Origin: FEN-1250 sp038237245
GTDB taxonomy: Bacteria; Gemmatimonadota; Gemmatimonadetes; Gemmatimonadales; Gemmatimonadaceae
Reading direction: 5' to 3'
Assembly (NCBI GenBank): GCA_038237245.1
Contig: JBBRYY010000029.1
Coordinates: 1 to 32,363 of the forward strand
DNA length: 32,363 nucleotides
The number at the start of each line of letters is the position of its first letter. Position 1 is the stretch's first letter. The translations under genes and the position numbers were made by a program. The notes beneath the pieces were generated by a model. It had not been told where the DNA came from and did no database searches. It was given only the letters and a program-made list of their open reading frames with translations. This document shows positions 8,401-17,210 of the stretch, piece by piece.

Positions 8401-11400
8401 CTGTCCGCGCCGGTTCTTCGAGCGCGTTTGCGCCGACGCCCGCAGCTCTTCGTTCGGATAGAGCAACGCCCCCGCCAGCACCTGATACAAGGCCGCGTCT
8501 GCGGGCGGGACATCGAGGCTGCGAAGCTCGACCTGGGCGGCCGTCCACGAGAGCGACAGTGCGCGGTCGGCAGAAGTGAGATTCCGGTATCGATCCGCGA
8601 CGTCGCGCGCCTGATCGCGACTGTCGGCGACGATGGTCGTGAAAGCGACGCGACCCGTGCGCCCGGGGCCGAGCCGAAGGCGCACGCGTAACGACATGAT
8701 GGGGTCGAGCACCGCACCCGTGGCACCTGAAAGCGCAACACCGTCATCGAGCGCGCGCGGGGCGCGAACGCTCCGGCCCCGGCCAATGAAGCTCGCGCGG
8801 TCCGTCTCGCACGACAGCTCGCCCACGACCTCGGGGCCCGTCGCGACGACGTGCGCGCACCAGAGCGTCTGGTCGCCGGCAGACCGCGGCCGGCGGCTGG
8901 CGAGCACGACGCCCTCCGGGAGCCATTCCGTCTGCACGAAGAGATTCTGAAAGGCCGGGTGTGCGCGGTCCGCGTCCGGATCGGTGAGCACGACTTCTCC
9001 ATAGCTCGTGAGCTCGATCTCGCGCGTCTGCCGCGAGCGGTTCGTCACGGCGATCACACGCACCTCGGCTCGGTCGCGCGGGACGACGATGATGTCGGTG
9101 CGCGTCTCGATCTGATCGTCCCTTCGCCGGAAGATGACGCGGTCGGTCGCGAAGGTGACGCGGTACGTGTCGGGCGCGACACCGCACGGTTGATAGGCGG
9201 CGGACCAGACGCGTCGCGTCGTCAGATCTTTTACGTAGATCCATTGCCCGGTGTCATCGCGAGTGGCATCGGCGCGCCAGCGTGTCACCGCGATGCCGTT
9301 CGAGCGACTGTATCCGCTTCCGGCATTCGTCACGAGCACGCAGTACGGCAGGTCTCCGAGCAGGCCGATGCGCGGCTCCGCCGTATTCGCGGTGTCGAAC
9401 TCGCGCACCACCGCCTGGTCGAGCGGCGAGCTCGCAGGCGTTATCTCGGGGACGTCCGGTTGCGAGGTGCGCACGACGTACCGGCGTGGAACACGTTCAT
9501 CAAGAAGCAGCCGCGCGGCGCGACAGATCGGGTCGGTCATGAATCGGCGCTGCCAGATGCCATCGCCCGCCGTGAGATTCAGTGCGTTATCGATCGCGAC
9601 GAGCGTCATCCCGACGTGATGCGCCATCGACGTGCTGACGACGGAGCGCGCCTCATCGACGTCCGGGCGCGAATAGTCGAGTGCGTCGTGAAAGCCGAAT
9701 TCACCGAGCGCGCCCTCGCGCTCGAGGACTGCGAAATTCAGCATCGCCTCCCGGGGATCGATCGGGAGTGCGAGCGCCGTCGCATAGGGGGCGACAACGA
9801 GGTCGTTCGCGAGACCGCGCTTGAGGGCGAGATCCGGTACGCCGAAGGCCCGGTACTGATAGGTATCGTGGCGGTCGCGGACGTTGTACGCGGACTCCGA
9901 GATGCCCCACGGTACGTTGCGCGAACGCGCGTAGGCGATGTGGCGGCGCACCGCGGCGCGATGGGTTTGATCGAGCAGCGAATACGCCCGCGACGGCATC
10001 ACGAGCACGGGCATCAGATACTCGAACATGCTCCCGCTCCACGACACGAGCGCCGTCGCGCCGCCTTGCGACGTCAGCGAGCGCCCGAGCCGGAACCAGT
10101 GCTCCGTGGGAGCATCGCCCTTGGCGATGGCGACGAAGCTCGCAAGGCGCGCTTCCGAAGCCAGCAGATCGTAGGACGATGCATCGAGCCGGTTCGCTCG
10201 CTCGTCGAATCCGATCGCGAACAACTTGCGGGTCTCGTCGAAGAGAAGGGTGAAGTCCATCTCGAGTGCCATCTCGCGGGCGCGTTCCGCGATCCGCTCG
10301 AGTCTCTCCGCTTCGTCGGTCACGGACGGCGCCGCGGCGCGTGCACCGGCGGCGATCTCGTGACACGCGACGGCGGTGGCAAGCAGATGCCCCGCGAGGT
10401 TGCCCGAGTCGACGGTCGACACGTACGGTGGTTCGAGCACGCCCAGGTCCGAGAGCCGATACCAGTTGTAAAAGTGGCCGCGCAGTCGGCGCAGCGACGT
10501 CATCGTCGCCAGCGTGAGCTCGAGACGCTCGACCATCTCCCGCCGCGGCAGGAAGCCGAGATCGAATGCGGATACGGTGGCGAGCAGCTGCAGCCCCATG
10601 TTGGTCGGCGAGGTGCGGTCTGCGAGCACCGGCGCCGGCGTTTGCTGATAGTTGTCCGGCGCGAGCCAGCGTGACCCCTCTCCCACGAACTCGGAGAAGT
10701 AGCGCCAGTGTCGCTCGCCGTAGCGCACCATGGTCGCATGCTGTATGGGGGTCAGCGCGAGATCCGGGCGGGAAATCGCGGCGCTGATGCGCAGTGCGAT
10801 GTACGGCGCCCCCACCCAAAAGAGAATGAAGGGCAGCACGAGATAGAGCGGCGCCACCGTCGCCCCCCACGCCGCCAGCGCGAAGCCGACCACGGCAGCC
10901 AGCGTCATTTCTCCTCGCATGGACGGCCGATTGCGAGCGACGCTGTGCTCGACTTGCGAGGAGGTCGTCCACTCGAGCATATGGCGACGCGTGATGAACG
11001 TGCGCACGAGCGCGCGCACGATTGCATCGAGCGCGATGATCGCCTGATGCGGCAGAAAGACGACGCCGAGTGCCGCCTGTTCCATCGACGACTCGGTATC
11101 GTGCCGCAGCGCGGCGTAGTACGGGCGCCACGACTGATGGCTCGGCGGTGTGGCGGCCATGAGGAGTGGGGCGAGCAGCCAGCGCATGGCGTACGTGACG
11201 AATGCGATGGTGGTCCATGCGACCGGCGATCCCGGAAGCACCGCCCAGCCGGCGACGAGCCACGCGACCATTGCGATGGGTACGACGCTGCGCCGCAGAT
11301 TGTCGACCATCTTCCAGCGCGAGAGCGCCGTGAGCACGTGCTTGCTCGACCCGCGCGCGAATAGAAACGGCAGCAGCTGCCAGTCGCCACGCGTCCATCG

Positions 11401-13710
11401 CTGCTGCCGCCGCGCGGCGGTGAGGTAGCGGGATGGATACTCGTCGAAGATCTCGACATCGGTCACGAGCCCCGCGCGCGCGAACGCGCCTTCGATCAGA
11501 TCGTGGCTCAGGAGGGAATTCTCGGGGAAGCGGCCGCGAGTCGCCTGCTCGAAGGCCGCGAGGTCGTAGATCCCCTTGCCCGTGTACGATCCCTCGCCGA
11601 AGAGATCCTGATACACATCGGAGACCGCGGTGGTGTACGGATCGACTCCGGGATGACCGGCGAAGATCGCCGCGAAGCGCGAGCGATTCGCGCTCTCCAG
11701 CGTCACGCTCACCCGCGGCTGCAGGATGCCATAGCCGTCGACTACTCGTGTGCCGCCCTCGCGGAAGACGGCGCGGTTGAGCGGGTGCGCCATCGTGCCG
11801 ATGAGCGCCGCTGCTGCTCCGCGCGGGAGAAGCGAATCGGCGTCGAGGGTGATCACGTAGCGCACACCGGCCAGCCACGCGCTGTCCCCTTCGACCGTCG
11901 AGAAGGCACCGGGCGCGCGCCCGCCGAGGAATGCGTTGAACTCCTCGAGCTTCCCACGCTTTCGCTCCCATCCCATCCAGACTCCCTCGGCGTCGTTTTT
12001 CCGGCGAGGGCGCTGAAAGAAGTAGAACGGTGTGGCGTCCGCATACTCGCGGTTGAGCGCACGCACCTCCTCGACCGCCGCCTGGACGATGGCCGCGTCG
12101 GCGGGCAGGGACTCGAATGCTGCATCCGTGAAATCGGCAAGCAGCGCAAAGCGAATTTCGTGGTCGCGATTGGCGAGGAACTGCGTTTCGAGGTGATCGA
12201 GCGCATCGCGCGCCGCCGCGGGAGAGTCGAGCAGCAGCGGAACCACGACGATGGATCGATGCGCGGCGGGCACCCCGTTGTGCGGGTAGTCGAGGCGCGA
12301 CAGGCGGGCAGGCGGCACGAGCATCGTGATGAGCTGATTCACGATCGCGATGCCGATCTCGCTCGCGGGCACGCCGGCCAGCAGTATCGCGAGCGCCCAC
12401 ATCCAGAACGAGGGCGCGTCTGGGAGCGGAGCGATCGCCGCCGCGAGGATGGCGAGCGTCGCGACCGTGATGGCGCCGAAGTAGAGCAACGCTGCGTGCC
12501 GGCGAGCGAATCGGGCGACGCGCTGACCGATCGCCGGTCGATAGCTCAGCGCATGCTCGAGGGCGTCCTTGCCACGCCCGACGAGATAGTAGCCGACATG
12601 CGAGATTCTGTCGCGCTCGCCGCTGCTCGTTTGCGATGGGGCGCTCTCCTTCGCGGAGCCCTGCACGGCGAGATCGATCGCCGCGCGCGCGACCGCCGGC
12701 TCGGAGAGCTTCGCGCGCTTGGCGAGACGCTCGACCGCATGCCGGTAGCGATCGCGAGATTCGAAGTCCATCGTGGGATAGCAGCGGCACGGATCGTCGC
12801 GCAGCACCGCCTCGGTCGCGCTCATCGCCTCGACGAAGTCGGGCCACGTGAAGCTCGCCACCGTGCGCAGGCTCGTGATGCTGTTCGCCATCACGAGCTG
12901 CGTCAACGACTGCCGGCGCGTCGAGCGCTGCACGGCCTCCTCCACGCTCATCGCGTCTTCGGCGATCCACTGCTCGACCCAGAGCAGCGCCGTGAAGTCG
13001 GCGCGCGCGACGCGAATCTGCTGGAAGAACCGCGTGAGAAAGGCGGCAGTCATCTCGGGTGGATGCGCGACGAACTCCGCGAGCTCACGCCGCAGGTTGT
13101 CATCGCCGCCCGGCACGGCTCGGAAGAGTCGAACCTGCTCATCCGCACGCTCGGCGTCCCTCACGTCGCGCCGCGTGCGCAGCGCCATGCGTCGCACACT
13201 TTCGAGCAGCCCGATGCGAAGCATCACGGGCCACGCCCAGAGCTCGCCCAGCGTCAGCGGCTCGACGCGCTGATACTCGCGTATCATGAGCTCCATGTTC
13301 TGCTGGTCGAGCCGGCCTTCCGTGTGCGCGATCAGCTCGAGCGCGATCGCATAGATGCGTGGAAAGCCGCGATACGGGCCGGCGTCGAGCCTGGGCAGCT
13401 GCTGGTAGTAGCCCTGCGGCATGTTCGCCCGGATCTCGCGCCCGTGCTCGACGACGAGGAAGTACGCGTCGAGCAGCCATCCACCCGCAGGAGTGACGTC
13501 GATGCCGCGAGCGCTCATGTCGAGCAGCAACTCGCGTACGTCTCGCAACACGCGCTCGGTCGCCGCGAGCCTCGACAGGAGCAGCCCGTGACGGGACCGG
13601 GGCGCCTCGCCGCGCGCGAGCTGCTGGCGCGTCGCGAGCTCAGCTGCGTGATGCGCGAGTCTGGAGGCACCGTACAGCTCGCGCACCGGGCCGAGCGACT
13701 GCTCCTCCAC
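5452..13710 (-). CDS. cgs: Cyclic beta-1,2-glucan synthase (GT84-GH94 giant enzyme)
   Basis: A 2,752-residue membrane enzyme of the NdvB/Cgs family, which polymerises glucose from UDP-glucose into beta-1,2-glucan, adjusts its length by phosphorolysis and cyclises it. Approximate order: soluble N-terminal domain 1-400; membrane helices at 403-427 and 433-460; glycosyltransferase domain 480-800 with LDADS near 622 and QQRWTRGDW near 770; further helices at about 807-975; glycoamylase-like domain about 1180-1345; two related beta-sandwich modules starting near 1457 and 1985 (compare NAGSGYSRSN with ERGSGFTWTEN); and the GH94 barrel with GDWNDG near 2423. The length is normal for the family. It starts with GTG directly after the TAG of the preceding gene, without a visible ribosome site, so translation probably depends on reinitiation. 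It is last in the operon. Confidence 0.93.
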   Translation of the reverse strand: MEEQSLGPVRELYGASRLAHHAAELATRQQLARGEAPRSRHGLLLSRLAATERVLRDVRELLLDMSARGIDVTPAGGWLLDAYFLVVEHGREIRANMPQGYYQQLPRLDAGPYRGFPRIYAIALELIAHTEGRLDQQNMELMIREYQRVEPLTLGELWAWPVMLRIGLLESVRRMALRTRRDVRDAERADEQVRLFRAVPGGDDNLRRELAEFVAHPPEMTAAFLTRFFQQIRVARADFTALLWVEQWIAEDAMSVEEAVQRSTRRQSLTQLVMANSITSLRTVASFTWPDFVEAMSATEAVLRDDPCRCYPTMDFESRDRYRHAVERLAKRAKLSEPAVARAAIDLAVQGSAKESAPSQTSSGERDRISHVGYYLVGRGKDALEHALSYRPAIGQRVARFARRHAALLYFGAITVATLAILAAAIAPLPDAPSFWMWALAILLAGVPASEIGIAIVNQLITMLVPPARLSRLDYPHNGVPAAHRSIVVVPLLLDSPAAARDALDHLETQFLANRDHEIRFALLADFTDAAFESLPADAAIVQAAVEEVRALNREYADATPFYFFQRPRRKNDAEGVWMGWERKRGKLEEFNAFLGGRAPGAFSTVEGDSAWLAGVRYVITLDADSLLPRGAAAALIGTMAHPLNRAVFREGGTRVVDGYGILQPRVSVTLESANRSRFAAIFAGHPGVDPYTTAVSDVYQDLFGEGSYTGKGIYDLAAFEQATRGRFPENSLLSHDLIEGAFARAGLVTDVEIFDEYPSRYLTAARRQQRWTRGDWQLLPFLFARGSSKHVLTALSRWKMVDNLRRSVVPIAMVAWLVAGWAVLPGSPVAWTTIAFVTYAMRWLLAPLLMAATPPSHQSWRPYYAALRHDTESSMEQAALGVVFLPHQAIIALDAIVRALVRTFITRRHMLEWTTSSQVEHSVARNRPSMRGEMTLAAVVGFALAAWGATVAPLYLVLPFILFWVGAPYIALRISAAISRPDLALTPIQHATMVRYGERHWRYFSEFVGEGSRWLAPDNYQQTPAPVLADRTSPTNMGLQLLATVSAFDLGFLPRREMVERLELTLATMTSLRRLRGHFYNWYRLSDLGVLEPPYVSTVDSGNLAGHLLATAVACHEIAAGARAAAPSVTDEAERLERIAERAREMALEMDFTLLFDETRKLFAIGFDERANRLDASSYDLLASEARLASFVAIAKGDAPTEHWFRLGRSLTSQGGATALVSWSGSMFEYLMPVLVMPSRAYSLLDQTHRAAVRRHIAYARSRNVPWGISESAYNVRDRHDTYQYRAFGVPDLALKRGLANDLVVAPYATALALPIDPREAMLNFAVLEREGALGEFGFHDALDYSRPDVDEARSVVSTSMAHHVGMTLVAIDNALNLTAGDGIWQRRFMTDPICRAARLLLDERVPRRYVVRTSQPDVPEITPASSPLDQAVVREFDTANTAEPRIGLLGDLPYCVLVTNAGSGYSRSNGIAVTRWRADATRDDTGQWIYVKDLTTRRVWSAAYQPCGVAPDTYRVTFATDRVIFRRRDDQIETRTDIIVVPRDRAEVRVIAVTNRSRQTREIELTSYGEVVLTDPDADRAHPAFQNLFVQTEWLPEGVVLASRRPRSAGDQTLWCAHVVATGPEVVGELSCETDRASFIGRGRSVRAPRALDDGVALSGATGAVLDPIMSLRVRLRLGPGRTGRVAFTTIVADSRDQARDVADRYRNLTSADRALSLSWTAAQVELRSLDVPPADAALYQVLAGALLYPNEELRASAQTRSKNRRGQRALWGQGISGDWPVVLATISDEVGLPSVRQLLVAHKYWRMKGVTADLVILIANDPSYLQDLHDQIVSVVRSSSEGGVIDRPGGVFVRRADSMPSEDDALLHATARVTIVCDGVGLGSIVDRAAFGAPLPPVEEWSLTDRVRRELLPDAKELAVATNVSPAIARSAAAPGAPFAYPNGMGAATAEGYEMRIAGAHLPPAPWANVIANPNAGFCVTERGSGFTWTENSYFYRLTPWHNDPVSDPAGEVLYLRDDESGEVWSPTPAPAPAIDPSRAEDGAAPSYVVRHMPGRTTFGHERHGIASELSLGVPESDPVKISQLVLTNRGTVRRRLTLTSYVELTLGAQREHTRHQLHTWRDDRTGAVFAENYFADDFASRVAFSWMSEPITGFTGNREEFIGRNRDLSAPAALAARTLSGITGAGFDPCAALRSMVTLEPGETRRIVVLLGAAKSQDEARAIIARHGAPDAAAAAIDGAVRAWDARLTTISALTPSPEFDEMVNRWSLYQALSCRMWARSALYQSSGAYGFRDQLQDCMAFVYAEPGIARAHLMRCAGRQFLEGDVQHWWHEPGGRGVRTRFSDDLVWLPFVADHYIIVTGDSAIWDERAPFLEQAALAPTEQEAYEAPHVSAESASLYEHCVRALDRACTVGSNGLPLMSCGDWNDGMNRVGIEGKGESVWLSWFLIATLRRFAEHAERRQDSDVATRCRKRADAYAAAVERTSWDGAWYRRAYFDDGTPLGSSESDDCKIDSIAQSWATLSGAAQPDRARQALRSMDERLVDENARLIMLLTPPFDKGTQDPGYIKGYVPGVRENGAQYTHAAIWAALATARIGDGDRAAQLLDLLNPLTHATNEGDMETYKVEPYVVCADVYTAHGHVGRGGWTWYTGSASWMYRAALEGILGFTKRGEWLTIDPRVPRTWGEFSIEYRHGTSVYRIAVNNPHGVCRGVVSVSVDGETLEDGKVRLVDDGLTREVVVTMGERVA

Positions 13711-13980
13711 CTAGCGGTGTCGCTCGATACGATCGCTGTCGCGTGCCGCTCTTGAGCCTCGCGCGACGCGATTCCCGTCGAACACCGCCCGCTGATGCTC
13801 CCGAAGCATATCGCGTACGCGTGCGAGCACGAGCGCGTGAATCCCAGGGCCGGATTCACTCTCCGAATGAGTAGCGAGATATGTATAGTAGAACGAATCG
13901 ATCGCGCGAAGCTCCGCCAACTGCCCCGACGTCAGCTCCACTCCACTCAAATACGGCGCCATCATCGTCATCACGCTCAC
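13711..13980 (-). CDS. Small hypothetical protein between tkt and cgs
   Basis: An unrecognised protein of 89 residues from GTG 13980, which overlaps the tkt stop as GTGA and has GGAAAGG about ten bases upstream; ATG 13971 would give 86 residues. The first two thirds look like a real folded protein: APYLSGVELTSGQLAELRAIDSFYYTYLATH, then a helical HALVLARVRDMLREHQRAVF. The end is Arg-rich and disordered (RGSRAARDSDRIERHR). No signal peptide or membrane helix is seen. Its TAG is immediately followed by the cgs start codon, so translation through this gene probably feeds cgs. A role with the transketolase or the glucan synthase is inferred from position only. Confidence 0.65.
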   Translation of the reverse strand: MSVMTMMAPYLSGVELTSGQLAELRAIDSFYYTYLATHSESESGPGIHALVLARVRDMLREHQRAVFDGNRVARGSRAARDSDRIERHR

Positions 13981-16067
13981 GACGCCCGCCTTTCCGCGCG
14001 AGCCAGCACGTCTCTCGCCGCCGCGATGACGTGCTCCACCGTGAACCCGTAGCGCCGGAGCACCTCTGGCCCCGGCGCCGAGGCGCCGAAGTGGTCCACG
14101 CCGATGATCGAGCCGGCAAGTCCGACGTACCGCTCCCATCCGAAGGGCGATGCCGCCTCCACGCTCACGCGGGCGCTCACCGCCGGCGGGAGCACGGAGT
14201 CGCGATACTCGCTGCTCTCTGCCTCGAACAATTCCCACGAGGGCATCGACACCACGCGACTCCGTATCCCCTCGCTTCCGAGCTGTTGATGCGCGGAGAG
14301 TGCGAGCGACACCTCCGATCCCGTCGCAATGAGAATGAGCTCGGGTAGCGCACCGGGCGATGCGTCGCTCAGCACGTATGCGCCGCGCGCCGTCCCGCTC
14401 GCAGGAGCAAGCGTCGCGCGGTCGAGGATGGGGAGCTTCTGCCGCGTCAGTATCACTCCCACGGGGCCGTTCCTGTGCTGGAGCGCGATGCGCCAGGACT
14501 CGATGGTTTCGTTGGCATCGGCGGGGCGGAGCAGCGTCATGTTCGGTATCGCGCGCAAACTCGCGATCTGCTCCACCGGTTGATGCGTCGGACCATCCTC
14601 GCCCACGGCGAGGCTGTCGTGCGTCCACACGTAGATCACGTGCGCGCCACTCAGCGCGGCGAGACGAATGGCCGGCCGCATGTAGTCGGAGAACACCAGG
14701 AACGTTGCGCCGTACGGCACCAGGCCCCCATGAAGCGCCATCCCGGTGAGGATCGCCGTCATCGCGTGTTCGCGGATACCGAAGTGAACGTTCCGCCCTG
14801 CGTATCCCCACGCACCGCCCGCCGCTCCCTGCGTGCGCGGATGCTGTCCACCCTCCGGCAGCAGCGCGCTCTGAAAATCCCCTTTCTCCTTCATCATCGT
14901 GCGCGTCGACGGATCGAGATCCGCCGATCCGCCCACCAGATTCGGAACCGTCTCGGCGATCACCGCGATCGCCTTGGCGCCAGCGTCGCGCGTGGCCATG
15001 TCGCCATCGCTGGGCGTGAACACAGGAAGCTTCGCATCCCAGTGCGTGGGCAACTCGCCCGCCAGCGCTCGCTCGAAATCGCGCGATAGCTCGGGATATG
15101 CCGCGCGATAGGAGTCCGCCTGTCGCTGCCATTCCGCCTGGCGCTGCCCGCCGCGCGCGCCCGCCTCCGCGAATCCCCTCCTTGCCTCCTCGGGAACCAA
15201 AAACTGCGAATCTTCGGGCCATCCGTAGGCTCGCTTCGTCAGCATCACCTCGTTCTTGCCGAGTGGCTCGCCATGGGCGTGGAACGTGTCGACCTTGTTC
15301 GGGCTCCCAAATCCGATGTGCGTTCGTGCGACGATGAGCGACGGATGCGCATCGTCCGCCCGTGCCGCCGCGAGCGCCGCATCGACCGCTGCGACATCCA
15401 TTCCATCGATCTCCTGCACCTGCCACCCGTAAGCAGCGAAGCGCGCACCGACGTCTTCCGAGAAGGTGACGTTGGTCGTCGCCGACAACGTGATCTGATT
15501 CGCGTCGTACAGCACGATCAACTTGCCGAGGCGCAGGTCGCCGGCCAGCGAAGCAGCCTCCGCGCACACGCCTTCCATCAGATCGCCGTCGCTCGCGATC
15601 ACGTAGGTGTAATGGTCGACGAGTGCGTGATCGGGACGATTGAACGTTGCGGCAAGCCAGCGTTCGGCCATGGCCAACCCGACGGCATTCCCGAATCCCT
15701 GGCCGAGCGGACCCGTCGTGACGTCCACTCCTGGCGTGACTCCGCGCTCGGGATGGCCCGGCGTTTTGCTTCCCCATTGCCGAAAGTGCTGCAGATCCGC
15801 GATCGTGAGGTCGTAGCCCGTCACGTGCAGAAGACTGTAGAGGAGGGCGCTACCATGGCCCGCGGACAGCACGAAGCGGTCGCGATTGCTCCACTCCGGA
15901 TTCGTGGGATCGTAACGCATGTATCGCGTCCACAGCACGTACGCCATCGGTGCGGCACCCATGGGCAGCCCCGGATGTCCGGAATTCGCACGTTCGACCG
16001 TGTCGATACTCAGCGTACGGAGGGTGTTGACGCAGACGTCGTCGATGCTTCCGTGCGGAGCCGTCAT
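13977..16067 (-). CDS. tkt: Transketolase
   Basis: A 696-residue thiamine diphosphate enzyme that moves two-carbon units between sugar phosphates in the non-oxidative pentose phosphate pathway. Seen features: substrate-loop SGHPGLPMG (29-37), FVLSAGHGSALLY with H71, GPLGQG (119-124), and the ThDP/metal motif GDGDLMEG (about 159-166) continuing to N190 (DANQITL). A central pyrimidine-binding domain contains HFGIREHAM with the catalytic glutamate, and the C-terminal domain begins after ILTRQKLPIL. All three domains are present and length is typical. The ATG overlaps the tal stop (ATGA) and the stop overlaps the next start. Confidence 0.97.
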   Translation of the reverse strand: MTAPHGSIDDVCVNTLRTLSIDTVERANSGHPGLPMGAAPMAYVLWTRYMRYDPTNPEWSNRDRFVLSAGHGSALLYSLLHVTGYDLTIADLQHFRQWGSKTPGHPERGVTPGVDVTTGPLGQGFGNAVGLAMAERWLAATFNRPDHALVDHYTYVIASDGDLMEGVCAEAASLAGDLRLGKLIVLYDANQITLSATTNVTFSEDVGARFAAYGWQVQEIDGMDVAAVDAALAAARADDAHPSLIVARTHIGFGSPNKVDTFHAHGEPLGKNEVMLTKRAYGWPEDSQFLVPEEARRGFAEAGARGGQRQAEWQRQADSYRAAYPELSRDFERALAGELPTHWDAKLPVFTPSDGDMATRDAGAKAIAVIAETVPNLVGGSADLDPSTRTMMKEKGDFQSALLPEGGQHPRTQGAAGGAWGYAGRNVHFGIREHAMTAILTGMALHGGLVPYGATFLVFSDYMRPAIRLAALSGAHVIYVWTHDSLAVGEDGPTHQPVEQIASLRAIPNMTLLRPADANETIESWRIALQHRNGPVGVILTRQKLPILDRATLAPASGTARGAYVLSDASPGALPELILIATGSEVSLALSAHQQLGSEGIRSRVVSMPSWELFEAESSEYRDSVLPPAVSARVSVEAASPFGWERYVGLAGSIIGVDHFGASAPGPEVLRRYGFTVEHVIAAARDVLARAERRAS

Positions 16068-17182
16068 CGTGCGCCAGCCACCGGCGCGGTCGGGGTGCGA
16101 CCTCGTCGCGCCAGCATCTCACTTTTCTTCGACAGCCGATCGAGAAGCTCCGCCCATGACTTGCTGAACGCTGCCGTGCCCTCGTGTTGCAATTGCGCCG
16201 CGAGCGCGGACACATCGATGCCCGCACGCGCGAATTCGGCGAGTACCATTTCGAAATCTCCGCCGTCTACCGGCATGACGTCCTTGATCGTTCCATGCTC
16301 CGCAAAGGCGAGAAGTGTCTTGTCGGGAATCGTGTCGATCGTATCCGGAGCAGCGAGGGCCTCGACGTACAACGTATCCGATGCGTTCGGATCCTTCGTT
16401 CCCGTGCTCGCCCAGAGCAACCGCTGCGCACTCGCGCCGGCCGCGGCGAGCAATTGCCAGCGCGGCGAAGCGAGCAGCCGCCGGTATTCACGATAGGCGT
16501 CCCGCGCGACGGCGATGCCGAGTCGATTGCGAAGCGCAGTTGGAACCGTATCCTGCACCGCCACATCCCACCGGCTCACGAACAGTGACGCGACCGATTG
16601 GACGCGGGGATCGAGACCTGCTGCAATCCGTCGCTCGATCCCGCGCAGATATGCGTTGGCCGCCGCCGTGTACTGCTCCGCCGAAAATAGCAGCGTCACG
16701 TTGATCGGCACGCCGCGGAAGATGGACTCCTCGATGGCCGGAACGCCCTCCGGCGTGCCCGGAATCTTGATGAACAGATTGGGGCGGTTCGCCTTCCGGT
16801 GCAGCTCAATGGCCGCCCGAATCGAGCTGGCGGTGTCGTTGGCCAGCACGGGTGATAGCTCCAGTGACACCCAGCCGTCCATCGCCGACGTGCTGTCGTG
16901 CACGGTGCGAAAAAGGTCTGCGGCCTGACGCAGATCGTTGAGCGCAAGCTCGAAGAACATCGGCTCCCCCGACAGACCATCGGTGGTCAGTCCACTGATG
17001 GCGTCGTCGTACAGATCGCCCTTCTCCATGGCGTGGAGAAAGATCGTGGGATTGGATGTCAACCCGGTGACGGACAGCTCGTCGATGTAGCGACGCAGCG
17101 TGCCGTCGCGCAGTATCCCGCGGGTGATGTTGTCGAGCCAGAGGCTCTGACCGAGCTCGTGCAGCTTCCGTGTCGCGTTCAC
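16064..17182 (-). CDS. tal: Transaldolase
   Basis: A transaldolase of about 372 residues that transfers the dihydroxyacetone unit of sedoheptulose 7-phosphate to glyceraldehyde 3-phosphate. Residues near the start (ELGQSLWLDNITRGIL) and GLTSNPTIF are hallmark motifs of the long actinobacterial/cyanobacterial class. The Schiff-base lysine lies in NLFIKIPGTPEG (Lys139 from this start). SRWDVAVQD and LLWASTGTKDP are also family signatures. Three GTG codons occur in a row at 17188, 17185 and 17182; a perfect AGGAGG at 17190-17195 is seven bases before the third, so 17182 is preferred. The gene overlaps tkt by four bases and follows the HAD gene after about 28 bases. Confidence 0.95.
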   Translation of the reverse strand: MNATRKLHELGQSLWLDNITRGILRDGTLRRYIDELSVTGLTSNPTIFLHAMEKGDLYDDAISGLTTDGLSGEPMFFELALNDLRQAADLFRTVHDSTSAMDGWVSLELSPVLANDTASSIRAAIELHRKANRPNLFIKIPGTPEGVPAIEESIFRGVPINVTLLFSAEQYTAAANAYLRGIERRIAAGLDPRVQSVASLFVSRWDVAVQDTVPTALRNRLGIAVARDAYREYRRLLASPRWQLLAAAGASAQRLLWASTGTKDPNASDTLYVEALAAPDTIDTIPDKTLLAFAEHGTIKDVMPVDGGDFEMVLAEFARAGIDVSALAAQLQHEGTAAFSKSWAELLDRLSKKSEMLARRGRTPTAPVAGAR

Positions 17183-17189
17183 CACCACT

Positions 17190-17195
17190 CCTCCT
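17190..17195 (-). promoter_or_regulatory. Perfect Shine-Dalgarno site selecting the tal start
   Basis: AGGAGG on the minus strand lies one, four and seven bases before three consecutive GTG codons. Only the third has normal spacing, so it most likely initiates tal. It is the strongest ribosome binding site in the operon and may raise transaldolase output relative to the coupled genes upstream. Confidence 0.7.
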
Positions 17196-17210
17196 GCAAG
17201 CCTCTGGCCG

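Noticed and set aside
7600..9400. A possible recombination duplication because two parts of Cgs resemble each other
   Set aside because: The paired beta-sandwich modules are a normal feature of the Cgs/NdvB family and the DNA is not repeated.
9701..12970. A 1,089-codon minus-strand frame inside cgs
   Set aside because: Same strand but shifted frame, low-complexity Arg/Ala/Gly composition and no motifs; the cgs frame has continuous conserved motifs over the same bases.
6526..13755. Long plus-strand open frames (for example 6526-8691, 8851-10674 and 11503-13755) opposite cgs
   Set aside because: They are antisense to a convincing 2,752-residue enzyme, are very rich in Arg, Ala, His and Gly, and show no recognisable domain; they are expected by-products of GC-rich codon use.
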